Part shown: piece after piece, positions 1-9,094 of the stretch
How positions within the stretch are numbered: position 1 is the first letter of the stretch
Layout: each line of letters starts with the position of its first letter
DNA from: Saprospirales bacterium
GTDB lineage: Bacteria; Bacteroidota; Bacteroidia; Chitinophagales; Saprospiraceae
Direction: 5' to 3'
Assembly (NCBI GenBank): GCA_007695145.1
Contig: REEI01000040.1
Location: 1 to 35,858 of the forward strand
DNA length: 35,858 nt
Position numbers and translations under genes: made by a program
The notes under the pieces: model-generated
What the model saw: the letters and a program-made list of their open reading frames with translations, nothing else
Databases searched by the model: none
What the model was told of the DNA's origin: nothing

Positions 1-508
1 TTGTGCATGGTGGTAAGTTAAGTGTACTTTAGTCAGCCCAAGTCTTGGTCTTTCCCCCTTTTTCTTAGTTGGAAAAGCCTCATGTAGCTAAGGCTATGTT
101 GCGTTTTTCCGCCTCGAAAAAGAATAAAATGCCTGCGACTTAACCGAAACAGTAAACTTGCCTTACCACAAGAAATTTTTGAAGCACTGCTTTTGAGGGA
201 AGAATCCAGATTATTTAGGGCAGGTTTTAATTAGGTTCCTGAACTGATTTGTTGAATTTCTATCGCCCTTCAGACACGTGACAACTCTCTCAACGTTGAG
301 AAACCCCATTTTTCTTAACGTCAAATCCTTGAAGGCCCTCAAGAAAGGGAAAAGTACCTAAAGTTATAATTTGCTAGCATGGGTATCTGTTTGATTTAGG
401 AGAGGAGGTTGATAGAGTCTGCCCCTTGGAATCGCCAGTTTTTCTGAGCTGCTTGTTAGCTTTTAGAATAAAACCCCAGGAAATAGTCTTAGTATAATAA
501 TTTGGCCT
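1..508. other. gene-free leader region upstream of purF
   Basis: I find no credible coding sequence here. All three forward frames entering from the left edge close within about 30 bases, and the reverse frames are cut by stops within 90 bases. The only structure I can point to is a perfect 14-bp palindrome at 288-301 (TCTCAACGTTGAGA) and a weak 5-bp stem (CTTGA/TCAAG) near 328-343. I see no tRNA-like or riboswitch-like folding pattern, although this cannot be excluded by eye. Confidence 0.5.
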
Positions 509-516
509 TAATTTTG
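509..516 (+). promoter_or_regulatory. candidate -7 element (TAATTTTG) of the purF promoter
   Basis: TAATTTTG fits the Bacteroidota -7 consensus TAnnTTTG exactly and would give a leader of roughly 20 bases before the ATG at 539. A TTG at the expected upstream distance is missing, so the call rests on the -7 element and its position alone. Confidence 0.35.
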
Positions 517-538
517 TCGAAATCTTTGAACCAAGCTC

Positions 539-2431
539 ATGTCTGATCAGATTAAACACGAATGCGGACTTGCATTTTTGAGATTGCTTAAACCGATTTC
601 TTTTTACAAGGAAAAATACGGTACAGCCCTCTACGGCCTCAACAAGATGCAATTGTTGCTTCAAAAACAGCGAAATAGGGGACAGGATGGTGCCGGTCTT
701 GCCACTATTAAACTGGACCTTCCACCGGGTTCTCGCTATATATCGCGAAGGCGCAGCAATAGTCCCAACTACCTAAAAGATCTGTTTACCGGTATATTTT
801 CCCACTTTTCAGACCTCAGTCCGGAATACTTTGACAGTGCGGATTGGTTAAAGCTGAATAAGCCCTATGTGGGTGAGCTTTACCTCGGTCACCTTAGGTA
901 TGGGACGCATGGAGATAACAGCATTGAAACGGTCCATCCATTCTTGCGGCAAAACAATTGGATGACCAGGAACTTGGTTCTTGCAGGCAATTTTAACCTC
1001 ACCAATGTGGATGAATTGTTTTCTGAGTTGGTTGAGCTTGGCCAGTTTCCCAAAGAAAAATCTGATACCGTAACTGTTTTGGAAAAGCTCGGCCATTTTT
1101 TGGACGATGAAGTGGAGCGATTATACACCTGGTTTAAACCCGATGGACACACCAATCAGGAGATCAATGAACTCATCTTCAAGCATCTTGATGTCGCCCG
1201 AATGCTGAGACGAGCTTGCAAAAAGTTTGATGGTGGTTTTGTCATGGGTGGTATGATTGGACACGGTGATGCCTTTGTGTTGAGAGACCCCAATGGCATA
1301 CGCCCTGCTTATTATTATAGAGACGATGAAGTGGTAGTGGTAGCCTCTGAAAGGCCAGCCATTCAGACTGCCATGAATGTGCGGTACCGGGAAGTGCAGG
1401 AAATAAAACCGGGTCATGCGCTTATTGTAAAGAAAGATGGCCGTGTATCGGAAGAGCCATATACGGATATTGGTGAGAAGAAATCGTGCTCCTTTGAGAG
1501 GATCTACTTCTCTAGAGGAACGGATAGGGATATCTATTTAGAGCGTAAAAAACTGGGTGAGCAACTCACAGAAAGAGCTCTACAGGCCATTGACTATGAT
1601 ATAGAAAACACCGTCTGGTCCGCAGTTCCCAATACTGCTGAAACTGCATTTTACGGTTTAATCGATGGGCTTGAAAAGTACCTGAATAAAGAAAAAGCGA
1701 AAAGGATTTTGGAGTTGGGTGAAAAACCTGGGGAGAATAAGTTGAAAAAGATCCTCAATATGAGACCCAGGGTAGAAAAGATCATTGTAAAGGATGCCAA
1801 AATGAGGACCTTTATTGCCGATGAAGTGGTCAGAGGAGATATGGTCTCTCATGTGTATGATGTGACTTATGGAATTGTACAAAACGAAGTAGATAAATTG
1901 GTCCTATTGGATGACTCTATAGTGAGGGGAACCACTCTTAGAGACAGTATTATCAGAATCGCAAACCGCCTTAAGCCATCCATGATGGTCATCCTCTCTT
2001 CAGCCCCTCAAATTCGGTATCCGGATTGCTATGGGATCGACATGTCTCAGATGGGCAAGTTCGTTGCCTTCCGCGCAATGGTGGATTTACTGGAAGAATC
2101 CGGTAGGGATTACCTGCTGGAAGAAGCTTATCAAAAATGTGTTCAACAATTGAATCTGCCCAAATCGGAAGTCAGCAATGAACTCATACCGCTCTACGAC
2201 CAATTTACCGAAGAGGAAATATCTGATCGGATTGCCAAATTACTCACTCCCCCCGATGTGGAAATTCCTGTAAAGGTAATCTACCAGTCTGTAAAAGGCC
2301 TTCACCGGGCATGTCCCGATAATAAAGGGGATTGGTACTTCACGGGTAATTACCCAACTCCCGGTGGCAATGCAGTGGCCAATCGCGCATTTATGAACTA
2401 TATGGAGAAAAAGGATGTAAGGGCCTATTGA
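539..2431 (+). CDS. purF: amidophosphoribosyltransferase (PurF), long Bacteroidota-type
   Basis: Catalyses the first committed step of purine synthesis, PRPP plus glutamine to 5-phosphoribosylamine, in the cytosol. The protein is 630 residues, longer than the roughly 500 of classical PurF. The class II glutamine amidotransferase domain comes first. The motif ECG places the nucleophile at Cys9, so eight residues would have to be removed to expose it, as in PurF enzymes with a propeptide. The motif RNRGQDGAG near residues 46-54 and GHLRYGTHG further on are the glutaminase signatures. The phosphoribosyltransferase half carries the PRPP loop LLDDSIVRGTT at about 456-466. Roughly 100 further residues follow the PRT core and account for much of the extra length. 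The start at 539 is the first ATG, just upstream of ECG, behind a plausible -7 element. It stands alone, with no purine neighbours, and converges on the aminotransferase gene. Many Bacteroidota carry two PurF-like genes, so this may not be the only one in the genome. Confidence 0.9.
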   Translation: MSDQIKHECGLAFLRLLKPISFYKEKYGTALYGLNKMQLLLQKQRNRGQDGAGLATIKLDLPPGSRYISRRRSNSPNYLKDLFTGIFSHFSDLSPEYFDSADWLKLNKPYVGELYLGHLRYGTHGDNSIETVHPFLRQNNWMTRNLVLAGNFNLTNVDELFSELVELGQFPKEKSDTVTVLEKLGHFLDDEVERLYTWFKPDGHTNQEINELIFKHLDVARMLRRACKKFDGGFVMGGMIGHGDAFVLRDPNGIRPAYYYRDDEVVVVASERPAIQTAMNVRYREVQEIKPGHALIVKKDGRVSEEPYTDIGEKKSCSFERIYFSRGTDRDIYLERKKLGEQLTERALQAIDYDIENTVWSAVPNTAETAFYGLIDGLEKYLNKEKAKRILELGEKPGENKLKKILNMRPRVEKIIVKDAKMRTFIADEVVRGDMVSHVYDVTYGIVQNEVDKLVLLDDSIVRGTTLRDSIIRIANRLKPSMMVILSSAPQIRYPDCYGIDMSQMGKFVAFRAMVDLLEESGRDYLLEEAYQKCVQQLNLPKSEVSNELIPLYDQFTEEEISDRIAKLLTPPDVEIPVKVIYQSVKGLHRACPDNKGDWYFTGNYPTPGGNAVANRAFMNYMEKKDVRAY

Positions 2432-2658
2432 ATGTTTGCCTAACTGACTATTGTTATGCCGGTTATATTGTGTTGACAAGCTTTTACTCCAGTTCGGTTT
2501 TGATTGCGTAAAAAGTTCGAAGGGGCCAACGACAGGGGCATATTGGTTTCAGCTCTAACCATGGATAAAATGATTTCCATTTTTAGGCTTTCACCTCATT
2601 AGAGTCGCAAAATGCTTAGCAAAGACCCGCAAGAGATGCCAGCACTTTTGACGATTGT

Positions 2659-3819
2659 TTAAGTGCGGAAGTATTCTGCCATTCGCTTGCCGGCCATTTT
2701 CAGGGTCTCTTCTTTTTTGGCAAAGCAAAATCGAACTACTTTCCTGTCAGTTCGGGCACTGTAGAATACCGATACTGGGATGACAGCCACTCCTGTATCT
2801 GTAGTCATCTTTTTGGCAAACTCTACATCGGACTCCTCACTGATGGCGCTGTAGTCATAAAGTTGAAAATAAGACCCACTGGAAGGTATTGGTTTGAACG
2901 GGGTGTTGCCCATCAGATCGGAAAACAAATTCCTCTTTTTTTGATAAAATTCCCCGAGGCTTTCGTAATGTTTGGAGTTTTGGAGGTAGTCTGAGAGACC
3001 GTATTGAATTGGAGTATTTACTGAGAAGACATTAAATTGGTGAACCTTTCGGAACTCCTCCATAAGGGCAGGTGGAGCCACTGCATAGCCGATTTTCCAG
3101 CCGGTATTGTGGAAGGTTTTTCCAAATGAAAAAGTGACTATACTGCGTTCGTATAAACCCGGATGCCCTAAGACGCTTTGATGCTTCAATCCATCAAAAA
3201 CCAAATGCTCATAAACTTCGTCGCTTAAGACAACGATTTGTTTGTCCCTGATGATTTTATATAGGGTCTCCAAATCACTTGTTTCAAGTACGGTGCCACA
3301 GGGGTTGTGTGGGTTGTTGATGACAATCATTCTGGTTTTCTCCGAGATAAGATTTGCCAATTTGTCCCAGTCTACCCGATAGTCCGGATGTGTCAACTCG
3401 CAGGGGATTACCCGACCTCCATTAACCTTTACAGCAGGCCCGTAACAATCATAAGCAGGTTCTATTAAAATGACTTCATCCCCAGGGTGGACAATTGCAG
3501 ATATAGCTGTGAAGATGGCCTGAGTAGCACCGGCGGTTATGGTAATTTCCTTTTCGGGGCAAACATCATTTTTGTATAGACGGTGGATTTTGTTGGCCAG
3601 AACTTCTCTGAGTGGGGGTACCCCCGCCATAGGTGCGTACTGATTGTATCCCCTTTCCATATAGTGAGTGACAAATCGTTTCAAGGCGGGGTCGCAGTCA
3701 AAATCAGGGAATCCCTGAGCCAAATTTATGGCATTGTGTTTGGCAGCCAGGGCCGACATGACAGAAAAAATACTCAATTCGGAATCCGGAAGTTTACCTG
3801 GTGGAGGTTTGAAGCTCAT
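2659..3819 (-). CDS. PLP-dependent aminotransferase, methionine aminotransferase type (YbdL/KAT-like)
   Basis: A fold-type I pyridoxal-phosphate aminotransferase of 386 residues, the usual length for the class I/II family. It probably moves the amino group of methionine, glutamine or an aromatic amino acid to a 2-oxo acid. The N-terminal NLAQGFPDF motif, the NNPHNPCGTV loop, LSDEVYEHLVF and the lysine in SFGKTFHNTGWKIGY (Lys234, expected Schiff-base residue) are all visible. The His-x-Thr-Gly-Trp-Lys pattern after the lysine is typical of YbdL-type methionine and kynurenine aminotransferases rather than aspartate aminotransferase. It is the last gene of the minus-strand run from 8416. A gap of about 110 bases separates it from the pterin dehydratase gene, so it may have its own promoter, but I see no good -7 match there. 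Substrate specificity is inferred, not shown. Confidence 0.85.
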   Translation of the reverse strand: MSFKPPPGKLPDSELSIFSVMSALAAKHNAINLAQGFPDFDCDPALKRFVTHYMERGYNQYAPMAGVPPLREVLANKIHRLYKNDVCPEKEITITAGATQAIFTAISAIVHPGDEVILIEPAYDCYGPAVKVNGGRVIPCELTHPDYRVDWDKLANLISEKTRMIVINNPHNPCGTVLETSDLETLYKIIRDKQIVVLSDEVYEHLVFDGLKHQSVLGHPGLYERSIVTFSFGKTFHNTGWKIGYAVAPPALMEEFRKVHQFNVFSVNTPIQYGLSDYLQNSKHYESLGEFYQKKRNLFSDLMGNTPFKPIPSSGSYFQLYDYSAISEESDVEFAKKMTTDTGVAVIPVSVFYSARTDRKVVRFCFAKKEETLKMAGKRMAEYFRT

Positions 3820-3929
3820 TTAATGGTAGTCAATTGTTGAAAAATTATGCTTTTCGCTAAGAGGCGTGAAGTTCTCGTCACCTTTTGAGGTCCTTTTTTA
3901 AAAATATTCCTCGTTAACAAGATGCCATC

Positions 3930-4229
3930 TTACGATTTTGGACCAAAGCTACTGTAAATTTCAGAAATCCCCTTTGCCAGCTTGCGATCTTTTTCGGTTA
4001 CTACATTCCCGGCATCGTGGGTGGACAATTTGATTTCAACTTTGTTGTAGACGTTTCGCCAATCGGGATGGTGGTTGTGCTCTTCAGCCAGAAAAGCCAC
4101 TGCCGTCATAAAGCTATACGCTTGCCTGAAATTTTTGAATTCTACCCTGGTCACCAGCTGATCATTTTCTTCTCTCCAATCCATTCTTGTGCTTTCTATT
4201 TCAAACAGCGCCTGTGCCCTATGGTTCAT
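3930..4229 (-). CDS. pterin-4a-carbinolamine dehydratase
   Basis: A 99-residue protein of the PCD/PhhB family. It dehydrates 4a-hydroxytetrahydrobiopterin, the product formed by aromatic amino acid hydroxylases, and so helps recycle the pterin cofactor. Length and motifs match: EEHNHHPDW at residues 49-57 supplies the histidine pair, and LSTHDAGNVVTEKD at about 69-81 supplies the third histidine and the conserved acidic end. It starts 28 bases after the stop of the O-antigen-ligase-like gene and is probably co-transcribed with it. No phenylalanine hydroxylase gene lies in the window, so its partner is elsewhere, or the protein serves a molybdopterin-related role as suggested for some PCD homologues. 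Confidence 0.9.
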   Translation of the reverse strand: MNHRAQALFEIESTRMDWREENDQLVTRVEFKNFRQAYSFMTAVAFLAEEHNHHPDWRNVYNKVEIKLSTHDAGNVVTEKDRKLAKGISEIYSSFGPKS

Positions 4230-4257
4230 TGAATAAAGGCGGCCTAAGGCTATTGGT

Positions 4258-5697
4258 CTACCTGCGCCAATTCATTTCCAGTTTCACCAGCATGGCCAGC
4301 CAAAGCCAGAAGAAGGTTCCCACCTTATCAACCTCAATAAGGTCATTCATCAATTGGAGTAATAGAATAACGATCATAGATGCTGTGATTGCGGTCAGCA
4401 GATTTTTGTCTGAACCGGGTTTGAGGGAGTGGTAAAGTTGTTGACTGCGCAATAGAAATACCACTACTATAGCAAAAAAGAACAAAAATCCGGGAATGCC
4501 CTGCTCGATCATCAACATAAGAAAGTAGTTGTGTATGCCCGATTGCTCAGGATTGTCGCTTACATAGGTTTGAAAACTCCTGACCGTGTAAGGCTTGTAA
4601 TTTTCGTAAAATGCATTGGGGCCAAAGCCCGTCAATGGGCGGTCAGCTACCATGTAATAGCCGGCTATCCATCTGTAAAAGCGCTCCATGGTTGATATAT
4701 CTTCAAATTGATAAGTGGCTTCTAAAAGATTGTCAAACTCGTAATGCATGATGGTGCGGTCGAATTCGGGTGCATGATCCAAAAAGGTCTCTCCGGAAAA
4801 CATGTGATAGGTCAGGCTACCTGCTCCAAGCACTGCGACTACCAGGATGGGTTTTATCAGCCGGTTTTTTAATATGAATGGAGTAAATACAGCTGCTACT
4901 ACTGCTATCATAGTGGCGCGGGTGTACCCAAAGTAGAGCGCAATCAATAAAAAGACGATACAAGCTCTGAGCCACCATCTCCTGCGGGAGTTCTCCTTGC
5001 TCTCTGAAAACAAGAACCACAATATGGGTAAGAAAAGCGCAATTAAGGAGGAGTAGTTAACTTTGTTTCTGTAAAATGGACTCACGACATCATTGATGGT
5101 TGCAAAGCTCAGTCCTCCCTCCACAGCATGCCTAAAAAAAATCACCACTACTGTGAAGAGTAGGGAGGCGAAAACAGCCATCATTATCCTTTTGAAATCG
5201 GTCTTATCCCGCAACATATAAAATGCCAGAAAGTAAAATACCCCAACATACCACAATTTGGCCAGAAAGAATTTAATGGAAATGATATGGTTTTCAGAGT
5301 AGATAAAAGCAACAAAAATCCAGGCCAGGTGCATGGATATTAGCCAGGTTAGAGGGTGGCGATAAATTGTCGAAGACCGAACCATTTGTCGCTGACAAAG
5401 CCAGAATAACCAAATGCCAAATAAAACCCACATTACCGGTTCGGAGGGCATATCTGTGCCCAGTCCACCAGTAACCTGAAACTCAGTTGAGAGGGGAATC
5501 AATGCAAAAAGTAAAAGGAATAGCTTGTCAGTGTGGGCAATAGCAAATGAAGTAAACAACAAGATAAGCGGCACGGCAACAGGAAAATAGGATTCAGTCG
5601 CAACTGCTCCAATAACAGACAGAAATACAATGACGAGGTACAACCATGAAATTTTTTCCAATGGATTTTCCCTGACTGTTTGTATCAGCTGATTCAT
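4258..5697 (-). CDS. O-antigen ligase/polymerase-family membrane protein (Wzy/WaaL-like)
   Basis: A polytopic inner-membrane protein of 479 residues with around ten to twelve hydrophobic segments. The large periplasmic loop near residues 295-385 is followed by a membrane helix, the layout of the Wzy_C/O-antigen ligase family. Signature positions are the YTRAT stretch at about 258-262, GFGPNAFYENY at 357-367 and the GIHNYFLMLMIEQG segment at 387-400, with a conserved His-Asn at the start of the next helix. Such proteins polymerise or ligate undecaprenol-linked polysaccharide in the periplasm. The adjacent upstream genes encode a chain-length protein and a flippase, which points to a Wzx/Wzy-type route. 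Whether it is the polymerase or the ligase cannot be decided from sequence. No glycosyltransferases are present here, so the sugar-assembly genes must lie elsewhere. Confidence 0.8.
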   Translation of the reverse strand: MNQLIQTVRENPLEKISWLYLVIVFLSVIGAVATESYFPVAVPLILLFTSFAIAHTDKLFLLLFALIPLSTEFQVTGGLGTDMPSEPVMWVLFGIWLFWLCQRQMVRSSTIYRHPLTWLISMHLAWIFVAFIYSENHIISIKFFLAKLWYVGVFYFLAFYMLRDKTDFKRIMMAVFASLLFTVVVIFFRHAVEGGLSFATINDVVSPFYRNKVNYSSLIALFLPILWFLFSESKENSRRRWWLRACIVFLLIALYFGYTRATMIAVVAAVFTPFILKNRLIKPILVVAVLGAGSLTYHMFSGETFLDHAPEFDRTIMHYEFDNLLEATYQFEDISTMERFYRWIAGYYMVADRPLTGFGPNAFYENYKPYTVRSFQTYVSDNPEQSGIHNYFLMLMIEQGIPGFLFFFAIVVVFLLRSQQLYHSLKPGSDKNLLTAITASMIVILLLQLMNDLIEVDKVGTFFWLWLAMLVKLEMNWRR

Positions 5698-5780
5698 GCC
5701 GGAAAGCTATTTTTCAGGGGTTTTGAAATACTGAAGTGTACTTTCATTTGCCGCTAAAATTATGGTTTTTAGGGTCCGTA

Positions 5781-6908
5781 TTAAAGGGATTCCTTTCTGA
5801 TTCTATCAATTATAGCAGGATCTATAGAGTGCAAAAGTAGAAGACCTAGAGAATAGAAAACGACCACTCCAAAAACCGCCCCCAAGACGATGAGAGACCT
5901 CTTTGGCCGGGATTTTTCATCTGGAACAACTGCCTCCTGGATAACGAAAACAGCATCATATGGGGCTTCATAGGCTGCACGAGTATTTTTTAATCGTATG
6001 CGGTCAAAGCCCAATTGATTATTTTCTCTGAAAAATCTGTTTTCCAACATGGAAACCAAACCCATACCTTGATTGAATCGCTGGAGTCCGGTCAATTCTG
6101 TTTCGCCCTCACCCGTGAGAAAACGGTATTGTTGTTCCATGCCGAGGAGATTGGCCTCCAGATAGGCAATGGTGTCCCTGGGTATTCTCGGATTGGATGC
6201 AAGTGTTTCAACACGGACTCTTTCCTTCTGAAGATCAGTTTCCAACTTGGTAATTAAGCCAGAAAACTGCTCAGCCTGAGACTCCACATTGAATATTCCG
6301 TATCTCTCTCTAAGTGTTCTTAGGCTGTCCCTAATGTCATTGACCAAAATTTCTTTTTCTCTGATGTTTTCCTCCAGGGCATTGATCATGCGCCCCTGTG
6401 CAGTTCTGATGACAGAGGATGCCATTCCCGAAATGATTTCTCTGGCAGCTGTCGTCATTGCTGCTGCTATTTCCGGGTCGGTATCTTCTACGCTCAATTC
6501 TATTCCGTCAAATCTGGTTTTCCGTACTTCATAGTGCTTGAGGAGGCGATTCCTCAATCTGCTTTTCCACTGTCTGCTGCCTTCCTTAATGCCATAGCGC
6601 TCGGCCAAATCAAATTTATCTATCAAGCGATCCAGTACCTGAGGAGATTCCGCAATGGCAAGCAGGCGGTCCATTTCCAGGTCAGTCCCATAAAATCGAA
6701 GGTCTGTAGTGGAGCCTCCAAATATTTTTTCCGGTTTCATCAAATCCTCACTGGTTGGATAAAATAAGGTGGTGGATTTGTAGTAATTGGGCATAAGAAG
6801 GGTAATGACAGCGGCGACTACAAAGGTGACTACTCCTAGGAGGATAATCCTCTTTCGGTTGCGATACAGAATAGACGCGAGGGAAATGAGATTGTCTTTT
6901 TCTTCCAT
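5781..6908 (-). CDS. Wzz-type polysaccharide chain-length determinant
   Basis: A 375-residue inner-membrane protein with the classic Wzz topology: a transmembrane segment near residues 18-37, a long mostly helical periplasmic domain, and a second membrane segment near 337-361. The N-terminal segment ends in MPNYYKSTTLFYP, the usual start of the periplasmic domain, and a proline/lysine-containing stretch (VVPDEKSRPKRS) precedes the second span. There is no C-terminal kinase domain and no Walker motif, so it is a stand-alone co-polymerase rather than a BY-kinase fusion. It would set the length distribution of the polymer made by the neighbouring Wzy-like protein. A -7 element at 6927-6934 (TACTTTTG on the minus strand) sits 18 bases before the ATG and supports this start. 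Confidence 0.82.
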   Translation of the reverse strand: MEEKDNLISLASILYRNRKRIILLGVVTFVVAAVITLLMPNYYKSTTLFYPTSEDLMKPEKIFGGSTTDLRFYGTDLEMDRLLAIAESPQVLDRLIDKFDLAERYGIKEGSRQWKSRLRNRLLKHYEVRKTRFDGIELSVEDTDPEIAAAMTTAAREIISGMASSVIRTAQGRMINALEENIREKEILVNDIRDSLRTLRERYGIFNVESQAEQFSGLITKLETDLQKERVRVETLASNPRIPRDTIAYLEANLLGMEQQYRFLTGEGETELTGLQRFNQGMGLVSMLENRFFRENNQLGFDRIRLKNTRAAYEAPYDAVFVIQEAVVPDEKSRPKRSLIVLGAVFGVVVFYSLGLLLLHSIDPAIIDRIRKESL

Positions 6909-6926
6909 AATGATTTATAATTCCAG

Positions 6927-6934
6927 CAAAAGTA
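6927..6934 (-). promoter_or_regulatory. candidate -7 element (TACTTTTG) for the wzz-like gene
   Basis: Read on the minus strand this is TACTTTTG, an exact TAnnTTTG match, lying in the 56-base gap between the flippase stop and the wzz start. No TTG occurs at the expected -33 distance. It may be an internal promoter of the polysaccharide run. Confidence 0.38.
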
Positions 6935-6964
6935 GGAAATTAACGTCTAATTTGCTAGTTTCAT

Positions 6965-8416
6965 TTAGCCTCTCATCCATTTGGTGAGTAAATCCCGCTT
7001 TTTTCTCAGATTGTTAAGGATCCATATTCCTAACAAAGTCCAACCACCAATTGCGAAAATCATTCTGGAAACCACTGTGTCAAAGTTAAATATTGAAATG
7101 GAATAAAGGGCAAGGAGCAATATTGAAATAAGGCCTACACCTCTGACAAATAGGCCTGGTCCAACCTTGCCCCGGGAGAGTTCTACGGTGCATCCATAAA
7201 GAGCAATGGCCACCAGGGCCTGGGTTGCAAGTGTGGCAATACAGGCCCCAAGTATCCCATGTGTTGGAATGAGCCACCAGTTGAGCAAAAAATTTAAGAG
7301 CATTCCGGCGCCAAAAATGATATTGATCCTTTTTAGGTCTCCATATGAAAGCATAAAACTACCGCTGATGTGGAATACGGACTTTGCCGCAAATGCCAAT
7401 GCGAGGAAAAACAAAACTGTTGCTGCATCAGGACCGGGGTCGGTGTATAGGCCGTGCATGATTTCATGCGAAAAAGTTAACAGTAGTATTAGCAATGCAA
7501 GCACTGTAACCCACAGTATTTTTAGTCCAAGGACGTAAAGGGGTGCGGGGTCCTCTCCTCTTGAAAGCATTTTACTGAACATTGGATAAAGCAAGCCCAC
7601 AAACAGAAAGGTAAACATGGATGCAGCGTCGTAAAGCCTGAATCCTGCTGCATAGTATCCTGCTTCTCTCGCACCCTCCTCCTCCAGTAAATAGCCAATC
7701 ATTACTCCGTCCAACCTATTGTAAATGAAGGTTGACAGCAATATGAGGGCGAAAGGCCAGCTTTTCCTGAAGATGAGAATAAAGTATTTTTTTTTCGGCC
7801 AGACCATCATGCCGGAATACCTGTTTCTCAGCAGGAAAAGGCAAGTGAGGCCGACCAAAAGAAAGGAAATAGTTTGGGAGAGGGCAAACCAAACAATAGG
7901 AAATTCCGAGCCTTCCGGTCGATTCAATAGCAAAAATCCGACGAGAACTATCATGATTATTTTGTCGGTAACCGACAACAAGCTATCCGTTCTGTACCAC
8001 GCAAGTCCGGCTATATTGCTTCGGAGGTATCCATTGAGCGAATCCAAAATGAGGTTGACAGCAATTATTCCAAACAGAAGGGGGTACATTTGCATTAAGC
8101 CCATGGTCAGGCCAACGACACTTGTAATGGTCAAAAATAGAAATCCCAGGACCAGCTTTAGAGAAAAAATATGTGGAAAGTATTTGGCCAACAGATGCTC
8201 ATTCAGAGAGATAAAACGGTTGTTGAAGTTTTGAATGCCGAGGTCATTGATGACCTGGAACAAATAGACGAAACCAAGCAGGTAAAAATACAACCCATAG
8301 GCTTCAGGCCCCGCTGCATTTTGTACTCCCACATCTATCCCGAAAATATACAGGGGCTTGATCATCAGATTGATGAGAATGAGGAAGACCAGATTTAGTA
8401 CAAACTCCTTTTTCAC
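6965..8416 (-). CDS. oligosaccharide flippase family protein (Wzx-like)
   Basis: A 483-residue polytopic protein with about twelve to fourteen hydrophobic helices, the size and hydropathy of polysaccharide-biosynthesis flippases in the MOP superfamily. Visible family traits include the KPLYIFGIDVGVQNAAGPEAYG start (split here by reading: helix 1 then a glycine-rich turn), the GIQNFNNRFIS stretch and the YAAGFRLYDAASMF segment in the middle. It would move lipid-linked oligosaccharide from the cytosolic to the periplasmic face for the Wzy/Wzz proteins encoded just downstream. The gene heads the minus-strand run. A weak -7 (TATCTTTC on the minus strand at about 8439-8446) precedes it. Distinction from MurJ or a teichuronic-type flippase rests on the neighbourhood. 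Confidence 0.8.
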   Translation of the reverse strand: MKKEFVLNLVFLILINLMIKPLYIFGIDVGVQNAAGPEAYGLYFYLLGFVYLFQVINDLGIQNFNNRFISLNEHLLAKYFPHIFSLKLVLGFLFLTITSVVGLTMGLMQMYPLLFGIIAVNLILDSLNGYLRSNIAGLAWYRTDSLLSVTDKIIMIVLVGFLLLNRPEGSEFPIVWFALSQTISFLLVGLTCLFLLRNRYSGMMVWPKKKYFILIFRKSWPFALILLSTFIYNRLDGVMIGYLLEEEGAREAGYYAAGFRLYDAASMFTFLFVGLLYPMFSKMLSRGEDPAPLYVLGLKILWVTVLALLILLLTFSHEIMHGLYTDPGPDAATVLFFLALAFAAKSVFHISGSFMLSYGDLKRINIIFGAGMLLNFLLNWWLIPTHGILGACIATLATQALVAIALYGCTVELSRGKVGPGLFVRGVGLISILLLALYSISIFNFDTVVSRMIFAIGGWTLLGIWILNNLRKKRDLLTKWMRG

Positions 8417-8647
8417 GCTTAGCTGCAGCTTTGAAGCCGAAAGATAATGTAATTTCCGGGTATGTCAGAAAACTACCTTTTTGTCCAGAGCCAAGCTAAC
8501 ACTAAGGGCATTGGAACACCATATCCAAGTAAACATAGGATTGGACCTCTTTATTTACTTAAGTTTGTCATTACTTATCAATGAATGATACCATGCAAGA
8601 ATCTATTCCCCTGATTTTTCTGAAACCAAATACTTGACAGCCTTGTT

Positions 8648-8809
8648 TTAATTTGTTACTTTTTGAACTTGTGCTGATTTTATCGAAGCACTTGTGCTGT
8701 GCTGCCGAAGCATCAAGACAAAAAGTAAGGTTGAACTCGAGATAACTATTAATCCAATGAGGATTAGAGCGATTTGAAGCGAAATATATTGCAAGTCATT
8801 GATTAACAT
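8648..8809 (-). CDS. possible 53-residue single-span membrane protein
   Basis: An uninterrupted ATG-to-TAA frame of 54 codons lies in the otherwise gene-free gap between the flippase and mnmG. The translation begins MLINDLQYISLQ and runs into a strongly hydrophobic stretch (residues 11-34, ALILIGLIVISSSTLLFVLML). It ends in a polar tail with Arg-Gln-His and several Ser/Lys/Gln residues. This is the pattern of a small inner-membrane protein with one helix and a cytosolic tail after LMLRQH. I recognise no family. No Shine-Dalgarno site or good promoter is visible, but that is normal for the phylum. It points in the same direction as the polysaccharide genes, 231 bases upstream of the flippase. 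It could be a chance ORF in AT-rich DNA. Confidence 0.35.
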   Translation of the reverse strand: MLINDLQYISLQIALILIGLIVISSSTLLFVLMLRQHSTSASIKSAQVQKVTN

Positions 8810-9094
8810 TGGATAAGGTATTTAATTATGCATTTTGCTACTATTTAAACGACCGACCTTTAAGTAGTTAAGTGGGGGGTGAACTTTAGTAAATAATTCT
8901 GAAAGGGGCGTCCCGCAATCGGTGTTTGCTTTTTTAGATTGCCATTCAAGCGATTGTCTCAATGGAAGTTTACTATGACTGACTGATCGTTATTTTTTTT
9001 TAATAGCCTGGTACGATTAATTTATTTAATTTCAAGGCCAATTTATTTGGACTTCAGGCAATTTTAAGGTAGAGTTTTTAAGGTAAACTAATTA
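8810..9094. other. intergenic stretch, nothing recognised apart from the mnmG promoter at its edge
   Basis: An AT-rich divergent gap between the small minus-strand ORF and mnmG. I see no reading frame of useful length, no strong inverted repeat and no RNA gene. Confidence 0.4.

Noticed and set aside
2561-2584. Hairpin ATGGA/TCCAT plus T-run after purF as an intrinsic terminator
   Set aside because: The stem is only 5 bp and AT-rich, too weak to call.
7725-8234. 169-codon plus-strand frame opposite the flippase
   Set aside because: It is a mirror of a long, clearly membrane-coding gene; the translation is basic and low in family-like pattern.
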